From assembly GCA_015680685.1 (NCBI GenBank), contig MNCI01011917.1, positions 163,604-225,603 of the forward strand: a stretch of 62,000 bases of DNA, given 5' to 3'. This document shows positions 48,201-60,200 of this stretch, piece by piece; the first letter of the stretch is position 1; every line of letters starts with the position of its first letter. Below the pieces are notes generated by a model that worked only from the letters and a program-made list of their open reading frames with translations, was not told the origin of the DNA and did no database searches. The position numbers were made by a program, and so were the translations under genes. The DNA comes from Gnetum montanum. Its lineage: Eukaryota > Streptophyta > Gnetopsida > Gnetales > Gnetaceae.

Positions 48201-51200
48201 GTCCACCAGATCTGCTGCCCGGGCCCAGAGACGGGGCAAAGAAGATCGGGGCACCTGTCAACTCCTTGTACGTGGCACAGGCCCTTCGAAAAACAGTTCC
48301 GCATCCTGCAGACCGCGGGTAGACGGCAGGATGACCTCACCGATGGCCTAGTCCCCCAGACAGCTGGCGATTGAGGATTTTGTGACAAGAATCTCGTGCC
48401 CTTGATCTTCCTTGTGTAGACATCTCCTATGGATTTTCCCTTGATCTTGAAAAAGACATTTCTTTTGGCATAGATGTCTACTTTCTTCTTGAGACTGCAC
48501 ACTAGGAAGACATCCTAGTAGGAGTTGTAGACATCTTGCAATAGATGTCTTTTCTTGGTGAAGGACATCTACTATCCTTTCAAGCACTTCCGTTGACAGC
48601 TCCTAACTATTGGCAAAATACTCCATTTGCCACAATATTCCCCGAATCTTCTTCCTTTCATGGTAGAGTCCTACAAAACAACAAACTGACATACAACAAG
48701 CACATATGATCTCCATTTTGCAAAGTTTTGGCATACCAAAACATGAGTCTATCAACATGTTCCACATATCATATCCTTCTTAGATTGAATGTTGGGAAAT
48801 CCTTTCACAATTTGATTTTTGGAAAGCTTTCTAAGGCTTTCAAAGCTCAAGTGGCCCAACCCTTTATGCCACAACTAGTTATCCTCTAGTTTCCTAATCA
48901 AACACTTTAAATTATACTTGCTCAAATCACAATTATCAATAATATAAACATTACTATCTCTATGTCCCATAAGAATCACTTGAATCTATTCTAGAATCCT
49001 TGATAATACAATGATCGGCTTGAGATAGTAGAAATTCTCCATCATCACAAGGCTAACTCACACTAAGCAAACTATGTTCTAACCCAACAACATAAAGTGC
49101 ATTTTCAATTTTGGATGAATTCTTACCTCTAGCTATACCTTTTTCCTTTGATGTAGGCTTTGGTGTTATCCCCAAATGTGACACTTCCACCATCATAGCT
49201 TGATAGGGATGTAAATCTTGATCTATCACTTGTCATGTATCTTGAGCATCTACTATCAAGATACCAAAAGATAGGTGGTTTTTCTTGAGGGTCCAATTTG
49301 GCCATGTATCCCTTATGTATATCTCTTTCTTTAGAACCCACACTTTTCTCATTTTGTGATTTTGTCGTCTCTTCTTGTATCTGCCTTCGTTAGTTTTTGA
49401 AAATCTCATACCCATAATTATAATAACATATATATAGGCAGAAATATTGAATGTAACCATAACTGTAACAATAATAGCATTGAATGTATGAATTTCTAGA
49501 TAAAAACTCATACCTTGGCAAATAGTTCCACTTACCTTGCTTTTTCCAAGTAGACTGTGTAGGCTTGTAGCCAAGACGTGATGTATCTCCAACCTACTTT
49601 GTCTTTCCCATCATCACATTCAAGATGGCTATCCCTTATGTGAACTTCTCAAGTGCACTCTTGAGATTGGTAATTTCTTGGGCTTGATGCCCAACAATGG
49701 ATAGAGGATCATTGAGCTGCTTGATGGTATTTTTTATTTCCTCCTCCTCTTGAAGTTGTTTGTCCCTTTGCTTAAGACATGTTTGAAAGAAGTTGCATCT
49801 CGCTTGCAACCTAACATGAGAAATCTCTCTTTCTCGAAGTTTAGGTGCTTGTGCTTCAAGTTTCAATTTTTGCTCATGAAGTTTTTTTCTTCACTTTTTT
49901 GCATATGCTTCGAAGTTTGGTGAAATAAGTGAGAAGAAACTCATACTTTTCTTCTTCATCCATGCCTTCTTCACCTTCATCCAGTTGGTCTCCTCCTTCC
50001 AAGGCCATCATGAGCACATGATTGCACTCCTCATTGGTATCCTCATCTGATGAGGACTTTTCAGATTATTGCATGAACATAATGCTTTCTTGCCTTTAGA
50101 TTTGCTCATCTTTTCTTTCTTTCTTTCTTTCTTTCTATGTGGACATTCTAAAGCAATATGTCCCTAACCATGGCAATGGTAGCATTGGATGTCACTTTTC
50201 TTGTCAATTTTCTTATCATTGCTTCTAGTCTTTTGCCTCTAAATTTCCTCTTGAAGAACTTGCTAAATTTTTTGGTCAAAAGAGCCAATTCCTCTTCATT
50301 GAGTTCATCAAAGTGTTCATCTTCACTATCCTTTGAAGACTCCAAGGCAATGTTCTTCTTGGAAGATTCAATCTCATTGTCTTCTTGTGGAGACAACTCA
50401 TAAGTTTTTAAGTTTCTTTGGAGCTCATCAACCTTCATAATGCTTGTGTCTCTAACCTCAAGAATGGCAATGACCTTGGCATGAAATTTTTAAGGAAGGC
50501 TTCCCAAGACTTTCTAGCAAATTTTAGAATTATGACAATCTACCCCAAGTCCTTCAAGAGCATTGGCAATTTCAGTGATTCTGAAAAAGTACTCCTTGAT
50601 GGTCTCCCCATCTTTACACTTGGGATGCTCAAACTTGTCATTGAGGATTTGAGCTTTGGAGTGCTTCACCATTGTGGTTCCCTCATAAGTTGATTCAAGA
50701 AGGTTCCAAATGTCCTCTCTGCGTTTGGAGGTCCCTCACGTGCCCTTGAAGGGTTTGAACAACATTGAGAGGAGCCTTATTGGGCATTTTGTTTCAAGTG
50801 GGGGTAGGCCCAAGTTGGAGCTTGTACACAAATTTGGTGATTGCAACTTGGGGCCTGGAAAACATCGATGTAAGGAGCCTAACGAAGGATCTTATCCTCT
50901 TCGTTTTCTGTAGTATACAGGATAAAGATCAAGTTTTGTTGGGGGGTCCATGGTTTTTTGGTGCTCAAGGGCTGGCCATGGTGCCCAGGTGCCCACCAAG
51001 ACCCAGACCTTTTCTCTTGTACTCCGGTTTGGATCCAAGTCTCAGGGATCCCTTAAGAGCTCTGAACCCCCAGCTTTTATCAAATCGCTGGCAGCATTCT
51101 TTGGGGAGTTCATTGCGTTAGACAAGTTCACCACAACGATGGAGTGCATGGATTTTGCCAGATTCTGTGTTTGAAGGTCCCTGTCCCCTACAAATCTGCT

Positions 51201-54200
51201 ACAAGAAGTGATCCTGGCCCTCCCATCTGGGAAGGAGCGCATTTTACTTGAATACGAAAACCTAATGGTGGAGAGTACAATGATAGATACTAGGGCTGAT
51301 CCTTGTAAGTTTTGTGGTAAGCCAAGAGACAAAATTGAAGCATGTAAGGCCAAGGTGGGGGACCAAGCCACCAAGCAATCCAATGCAAATGGATGGATGA
51401 AAGTGAAAAGGCAGGGGCGCTAGGTGCCCCATGGACAACCTATTGCAGGGCCAGAAGGGCCCAAAGGGCCTACCCAATCATCCAAGAAGGCGACAGCTAT
51501 GAAGCCAAATAAGGTGATGCCGGAGCCGAGTGTGGTGCAAGCATCAACTAGTGGGCCGATGGAACAGTTGAATACGAGTCTACTTGCTAAGGAGCATTTT
51601 TCCACGCCACCGGATCCAACCATGCTTGGCAAAGGACAACCCCCCTAGGGGATTGGGTTTCTGTGGTTCTGGGTTCAACCAAGCTCGGCATGGGGGAGGT
51701 GCCACAATATGGTGCTCACGTTGGTGAGGGGTTCAAGGTCTCAACGAAAGCTAGCAAGGTGGGCAAGCCATCCACACCATTGGAACACAATAGGCAAACC
51801 CAGTTGGAAAATGATTTAGGGATTCAAACAACCCTAAAATAGGTCTACCAAAAGAGATCAACAGTAGACAATGAGAATCATGACATGGAATTGCAGGGGG
51901 CAAGGCACCCCCTACAAACACCATGCCCTGAAGGAGATTGTGCATCGGGATAAATGTGATGTTTGATTGGAAGAGACCAAGCTACATCAATGGGAATTTG
52001 GATTTCGTCAATGGGAAAGCTAGCAAGTGCACCTGGTGGCTTGCCGGAGTAGAGCTGGTGGATTAGTTGTGATGTTCTGGCTGAATTTCCAACTAGCGGA
52101 CTCCTCAGATTGGAGCATTACCATTCGCTTGACTTCTTCAGATATTTGGTTTACGAACTTCTATAGGGAGCCAGAGTGGGAGAAGTGGCTTAACAAGCTC
52201 AGGAGGGTTGTTGTTGCGTTGATTCCTAATAGGCGGTAATGGATTGTCCTGGGGGACTTTAATAAATATTTACACGCCTAGGAGAAGATGGGCAAAGACA
52301 GCACTGTGCCTACAAGTGTGGAGCAATTTTTACAATTACTACAATAGCATGAATTGGTGGATTTGGACATTGCAAACTATTGATATACTTGGAGCAGCCA
52401 TAGAAAAGGTAGTGCCATGGTGATGTTCCGAATTGACCGGGTTTGGGTTGTGTCACCCCTCCTTCTAGCAAAGGACATCTGGGTCACGAGTACAAAAAGG
52501 TGAACCTTGGATCATCAATCACTGATCTGTCAAATTGGAAGGGAGTCACATCCACTAGCGTCACAATTCCGCTTTGAGAGGACTTGGCTCATGAAGCCAT
52601 GGCTCCAACCTTTAGTGACTGCCATTCTGGACAATTATTCAATGGCCAGGGATCTGCGTGATTTCCTTACCAATGGTCTCAATCTCCTAAAGAAGGAGAT
52701 TCGTTCACATAAGCGGGAGGAGAAATATACCTTTCAATTGCATCAAGGGATGCTCCAACAACAGCTTATGGTGATCCAAGCAAGGCAGGAGGTAGGGGAA
52801 TCTTTGGTTCATGAGGAACAAGCTCTCCTTATTGAGCTACAACAATTGGATAAGGAAGAATCAAAGTGTTGGAAGCAGTGTTCATGCAACAAGTGGCTTA
52901 AGGATGGGGATCAGCAGACCCATTTTTTCTTTCCTACAGTGCAGGCTAACAATCTGGCCAAGAAGGTGCCGCAGCTGGTTAGGCAGGGACAGGTTCTAGA
53001 ACATACTCAGGATATAGCTCAAGAATTCCAATCTTATTGGGCAAGTGTTTGGAGGGAGAGGGAGAGGGTTCCAATTTCGATACCTATGATGTGGGTCCAC
53101 TCTGAGAAGGATAACCAAAAATTGCTTGTGCCATTTTCCTGGATGGAGCTTGAGGATGCTATGAGGGACATTAAGCTAGGTAGGACTCCAAGACCTGATG
53201 GATGGCCCATAGAGATTTTTAGAGAATTCGCAGACATCCCGAGGGAGAATATGTTGGACATGTTCAATGGTATGCTCAAATGGAGATAGGTTCGCCACGA
53301 AATTAACTACTCGTGAATCGTGCTTACACGCAAAACTATTTGCCGGTCAAATCCCTCACATTTCAAGCCAATTGGGGTATGCAACACCCTGATTCGTTTA
53401 TTTACTAAGTTGATTGTTAAACGGCTGGCTCCTTTGATGCCGAGGCTAGTCAATAATAATCAAGCGGGATTCGTGAAGGATCAGTTCCTACAAGACCAAG
53501 TTATCTTGCTGCAAGAAATTTTACACTCACTACGGACCACACAGTTTCCAAGTATGTGTTCTAAGCTAGATATTACTAAAGCCTATGATACTATAAGCTA
53601 GGACGCTATGAGGGATATCATGGCTTGCAAAGGTTTCAGCCATGACTTTGTAAAGTTGTGCTTTCTCCGATTGTTAGGTTTATGATATCTATTGCTTCTC
53701 CCCCTCGTGATATTGGAAACAAAGTGGACCAATTGATACATAGTTTTATCTAGTTCAGGGGAAAAGGAGGATAGTGTTTTCATTTGGTGGGATGGGACAC
53801 AAGGGTGAGACCTAGGGACGCAGGTGGGATGGGAATTTTAAAATTTTCTGGCCTGGTGACTATGGGCCATCAGCAGTTGGTTCACAGGCTTACTAGGACA
53901 AACACAAATCAGGCACCGTTGATCCACATCATGCAAAATAAATACCAATAGTGGACTGCGACACCTAATGATTCGCTTCTCTGGCAATCCATCTACTGCC
54001 ACATGTAGCACATGAATCAAATGGGGTCAATTGTTGTGCAACCCCACCTAATCATAAAGAATAAGTATCCGCCGGTTCCTAGTTGGTTGCCAATTTGGCA
54101 AGGGTGACTCTTGGAAATGATAAAGGTGTTTTTGTGGCTAGTCAATCATGTAGCTATCACCATACATGTGGAGTTGCGAACACGGGGATTAAGGTTAGAG

Positions 54201-57200
54201 GACATGTGTCCCTCATGCAACCAAACGCTGAAAACATGGCATCACTTCGCATTTGAGAGACATAAAGGGCAGCTGGAATTCTCCCACCCGCAAATTTAAA
54301 TGGGGATTCGAAGGCCACTGCCATCCTCTGGTGTTTGTGGTGGGCACGGAACCACCGGATGTTTTGACAAGTGTCGTTACCACCACCAATGCATGTGGCT
54401 ACTAAGGACATGAGATTGTGGCACGAGGCAACTATCAGCATGGGTGTAACTCCAACTTTTGAACCTTTGTGTGCATGGTTTCAAGGATGGGCAGAATTTT
54501 TGCCACTGATGGGTGACCCGGCCCTGTCAAATGGCAAATTCTTCACCAATTGGTGAAATCATTCTACCACGTTTCGTGGGGTCCATATCGACCTCACAGA
54601 AGAAGCGCTGGTTGGAGTTTTGGGTGTGCCTGCATACAGTGAGGTTGTGCTTCCAATGCTGTGAGGACTACAAGATGCTCAATGTTTCTTTGCTGGACCT
54701 ATACCATAGACTTCTAGCACTCAGGTCCCTAAATCAAGGTTGCCAGCCCTATAGCAAATGACTACTGAAGTGATTGAGCATTTTTTTTGTACAAACGACT
54801 GACTGCCTGTTCTGTTCACATCTGTCACTGAAGTTTTGGTTTATGAGGATCTCTTCATGCTTAGACACAGTGAAAGGTAGAAGATAAAAAAAAATTTACA
54901 GGGGCAAAAGAGAGTAGTATTTTACCTCTCTATCCACAAGAGAACTGTTTGCTTCCTTGTACATAACTGACCAATCTGTGTACTCCTCATTGTTTAACTC
55001 CTTCCAAGCCAAACAAAGAGTCCTCAAGCCTAGCTGTGAGTAGTGTTCAACTGCTTCTGCCACAGGCCTCACTTGTTTCTCTGTAAACGATGAGGTATAT
55101 TGATGATTGACAAACATTATTTGTCTCAAAAAGTACTAAATTATATTTCTTAAGCAAATATGAAGAAAGTTGCATGCAACAAGATATTAAATATATCACT
55201 GCTATTAGACACAAGAAATTTGCTTCTGCCAACAGACATAGAAAACATAGTCCTTGGCTTACTATATATTAGAAACAACTTAAACAGAGTATAATCAAAC
55301 TGTATTTTACAATAAATATGGTAAAGAGGATAATCATATTCTCGTCCACCTTTGGTTAACATGTTTAACTTAATTACTGAAAATGAAATTAAATGTATTT
55401 AATTAAAATCACTGAGACCCTCTGGATCTATTGGACCACACCAGTTTTAGAAATTCTATTTACAGACTTTTTGTCCATAACTCAGCATTGCCCATTGGAA
55501 TTAAACCTGCTGAGTCAATAAACAAATAAGGATCACTTTCCTCTACCTTGCATTAACTAAATTCTTAGTGCTTACAAGGCCATGATTACTAAAACTGAAC
55601 TTTTATTATGTCCTTAAACCCTCTGGATCGATTGGACAGTAGAAATATACATGTTATGAGTTTCAAAAACATCATTAAGAAAGTTACTAAGCGTCATTGG
55701 TAACATTTAGAACAAATTAACAAAATTTGCAACTGTAGTATTCCATCTATGTATAACTATAACTTAAAGTTTCTAAATCAAGAGTGTTACCACAATGCTA
55801 ATGCTACTATTTCTAGACAACTTCAGCAGCTATAACCAGGTATCCATAACAGCTATAAATTAACACAAAAGCACATTTAGATTTATCTGGCAGCTTTGCA
55901 TTCAAGATGATGATTTTTTTAAATTTGGGCAATGCTCATGAAACCTTTAAAGGGCCATGATCTCAGTATTTGCAGATATGTTAGAAGATGATGTCAAAGT
56001 CTTCATGTACAAATTCTCACTGCTTGGGGATTCACTTGACCAAACCCTAGAGAGGGTAGAATTTGTCTTAGAAATATGTACCAAAGGAATTTGACATTCA
56101 GCCAGGAAAAGAGGCATCTTATGATTACAAAAGGGTTGTTCTATGTCATATCACCTCACACAATGGTATTGAAATAAATAAGAACAAAGTCCACATTCAG
56201 AGCCTTCAATCTCTCCTGGATTGAGCACGGTACTATAGACATTTTATTAAGGACTTCTGAAGGACTACCAAGCCCTTCTATCATCTTTCAAATTCTCAAA
56301 CAGCCAACTACAAATTGGTTCTTCAGACTCTCAACAAGAAAGCTACCACAAGCTGTGTGATGTAACTGACACAACCATTAAATCTCTGTTCAGACATTTA
56401 GTTGAAGGAAAACCTAAAGTGATTTACTACACTCCTAGACCTCTTCAGAGAGCACAAATAAACTCTGGCTACTACGAAAGAACTACTAGAAACAATGTAT
56501 GCCCTTAACAAATTTCAGCACTATCTGGAGGACTATAAAATCCACATTTACACTAACCATTCAACAATTGAGTTTTTGGCAACCAAGAAAATTGATAATT
56601 CTAGATTAATGCATTCATGTCCCCTTCTTCAGAAATTAGACCTAAAAATTCTTGATAAATGCAGAAGGAAGAATGCCATTGCAAATAATCTTTCCCGATT
56701 GACTCTCCCTAAAAAGTTTAGAATCCCAAATTCAGTGAATGACAATTTCCTAGATGAACATTTCTTCCATATCCATAACGAAGAAACGTGATATGTAGAC
56801 ATTCACAACTACCTACTGAAATTAAAAGACCCATGTACTGGATTTATAACAAATGACATAGTTCCTTAAGAGGAATGGAAAATTGTATTTTATCCAAGCC
56901 TTTTTTATATAAAATATCTGATAGTGAAGTAGCTTGCAAGTGTGTTCCCAAATGCAAATAACAGAATATACTAAATATGTCATCAGGATTTAAGTAAAGG
57001 ACATTTCGATGGCAAACACATGAGAATCAAAGTCCTTGCCAGTGCATTCTATTAAGCCACTATTTTTAAGGATGCTTTTGTTTTTGTGAGATCCTATGAT
57101 TCTTTTGAACAAGTATCTCTAAAAACCATAAAAGTAGACTTAAACCTATTTTAGTCTTGGAACCCTTTGATGTATAAAGAAATGATTTCCTGGGACTATA

Positions 57201-60200
57201 TACCTAGTCACAAGTGAACAATTACGTCTTGGTATGTGTTGACTATATCACCAACAAAGTAAACTAAGGGCAAGGCAATAGTGACAAACGATGTTAGGAC
57301 GGTAGTTTCATTTCTTTGGAAACACATTATAACTCACTTAGACATGCCAAAGTCTTAATATCCAACCCAGCAATTGACTTTGTAAATAGAACAATGGAAC
57401 ACCTCATGAAGTCATGTGGCATAATGCAAAATCTCACAGCTTCATATTGCCCAATAAAGAACAGCCAGGTTGAAAACACTAATGAAGTCATCATTAACAC
57501 ATGAAAAAAGATAGTCTCTATTAGGAAAATCAATTTAATTAGAAAACTTAACAATACACTATTGGTTTATCACATTTTTAGAAACCTCACTTAGTGTTTT
57601 CCCTATATCAAGTTGTATGCCATAAAAATGCTTATTACCCATCAAGTTCAAGTATCTCTCAACATGATTAGCAGAGGAAGTGAAACCCAATGAAGAATTT
57701 AACACACAAACTAACTTGTCCAATTAAACAAATTGGAGGAAGCACATTTTGAGTCATAGTCATCATCATCCTAGCCAGGTCCCAACAAAAGGGGCCAGAT
57801 AAGTCATTGGCCAGCAACCAATTATCAATAAGGAAACCATTCTTCATCACAATCAACATATAACGTGTAAAGTATTCCAACACTGATAAGGCTTTGATGC
57901 ACAATATGTCCCTTCATATGTTTCCAAATAAGTTAATCTCAAGGTGGACAGGACCATACAAGGTATTTGAAGCCTACGAGATGATGAATCCTCTTTCTTG
58001 GTCAACAATCAAGCACTCAAACACTACAATGTTTCAAAAGATCCTGACAAGGAACTTCCACTTACTGAATCTATGTACCTTCTAAAGTCCACCAACTGCA
58101 ACCATCATTATGTTCCAAACTCCTCTGAAACCATTTGTTATTATCTAAAAACCACCATAGGCCTGGCTTTAAGTATCAAAGACCCTGAATGAATGTCCCC
58201 TAGTCAAGTAGCTAATAACCATAGCAACATGGGGAATATTATCTAACATTAATCCAATATTCTATATTGACATAACCCTTTGAAGGATATCATTGGAAAC
58301 AAGAAGTTATATCTTCCTCTTGATTATGTCTTTTTTGTACTATGGGTCCACCTGACCCATGATAATGTTGTTGATGAGGTTCTGCATTGTGCGCTCATAT
58401 GCCCATGTCATTGATGTTATTGTTCCTATGTCTTCGGGCTTCTCAGCCTAATTTTAACCACGTTAAGCAGTGGGCTTCTTTTTGGCTAAGAGGCCAACTA
58501 CCAGTTGGCTGGACTTTCTCACGAAAAAAAAATTATTGTCATAATACTGGACCAAGATATGAACATTTTCAAGAGAATTGGCTAAGCACAATTTGGCTGG
58601 ACATTGTCATGGAAAATAAATAATTATCATCATAATGTTTGGCCAAGAGATGAACCCTTTCACATAGCTTGGCCAACTATCAGCACAAAATTTAAGGCTA
58701 AACAATTGCCATGGCAAGAATTCTTTCAACATGGAAATCAGTTCTCAGTTAATCAATTATGGGATTTCATTAATTGGAAAACAAAGAAGATTCTCTCAGC
58801 TGAATAATAGATATATATCATCATAAATATATATATCTAGACTAGTTTAGCCCATTTGAACTTGTTAATGCAGGCTCCTTCAGCCCTTTCAGATGTATTT
58901 GGACTTCATGTTGACAGACATACACAGAGAGATTCATCTTTTTATCGTTGAAATTTGCATCTTAATTATTATTTGTACCTATGTGCTTTATTGGGTTTAT
59001 TGGAAACTTAATGATCGTATATATATGCTACTCTGCTGTGTAGTAATTCAGTTTCTTGTAATCAACACACACATGACATTTCCCACTCTTTTCGGATACC
59101 ACTGTGAATAGACTAATCCATTTGCTCCCAGAGATGAGATAAATTATCCCTTCTCTCCATAGTTTAGATGTCTCTTCTATTACTACCTGCTTAAGCATTA
59201 GGTTCTAGTGTCTCATAATTTAGATATTTCATGGTTTACCGCTTGCTTAAGCATGTTATGTATACCTATGCTTAATGATAACTGAAATAACTGGAGTTGC
59301 AAGGTCTTTGTATTTCCGTGGAAATCTTTGTTCCCAGATTTATCGTGTAGTCACATAAATACAATTGCCTAGGAATTTATCTTTGTTTACTTAGTACAAC
59401 GGTTCTTAAGGTACTTGGCATAACTGAGATATCTTGGATTGCTTGATGAAGTGGGATGTTCAGGTTAATGTCCTTTAAGACTTTTTGCAAATGAAGTCTC
59501 AATCAAACTGCCAGCGTAAGCTGTTTTTATGTGCTTTAAATGATAAAGATCGACGTTGTGAAGTTTGTACTTTTGATTTAGTTTCATATAACATTATATG
59601 GATGTCTTAATCCCAAGAACATGGGCTAACCCATGCAGGTGAGCAAAGGATTTCAATTCATATGTGTGTGTGTAAAAAAGTTACTTAGCACTCAAGGTTT
59701 TTACTTTAATATTAAATCTTTAAATGCTTGTCTGAAAAACTCTGATTGGTAAGTGACAGGTACCAATCCAGGACATAGTTAAAATACTTAGGTGGGAATG
59801 TAATGCAAAGCAGGTAACATGTAATGCATAGTAGCAAATTAAAGAAAGTCACAAATTTTTGGGAGAAAATGATAAGTTTAAGTATGTGTGCTAATCAAGT
59901 TCTGACTTTTGAATGCATTTGTCACTATCAAGGTTGGTTAATAGATTCTAATGCTTCTCATCACATCAAATTATGTTATGATATCTTTCTTAAATTATTA
60001 ACATAGTACTACAAAGACTACATTTCTTACCCACACGCACAAGCACATTCAAAACAACATATATAACTATAGGAATCTGTTTAAAGAAATTGAGTTTCAG
60101 CCATCGTCTTTTGAACAATCCCTATATATCTCAACATAAGAATTTCTTGTAATAACTCCTTAAAAAGCCTTCAAGGTAGATATTTAAACATAAACTACTT

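Larger units (their letters stand above)
46151..48634 (-). repeat. Copia LTR (~985 bp) split by a nested LINE and an assembly gap
   Basis: The + strand begins TGAGGATCAAGAAC at 46151 beside the primer-binding site and ends TTTGCCACA at 48634, giving TG...CA ends. Both outer parts (46780-46914 and 48400-48580) are rich in repeats of AGACATCT/AGATGTCT, which links them as one LTR. LINE copy G (46915-48400) lies within. Confidence 0.65.
50713..54800 (+). mobile_element. Most complete module-bearing LINE (copy I), 3' end lost
   Basis: One copy shows all parts in order: ORF1 (50713-51650), endonuclease (51870-52510), RT N-terminal region and palm (52510-53650), thumb (53690-54060), zinc-binding region (54110-54400) and the start of the extra module (54400-54800). 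It lacks the coiled coil and the 3' tail. Many stops. Antisense to the flippase; its end lies about 100 bp from the exon at 55080-54926. Confidence 0.85.
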
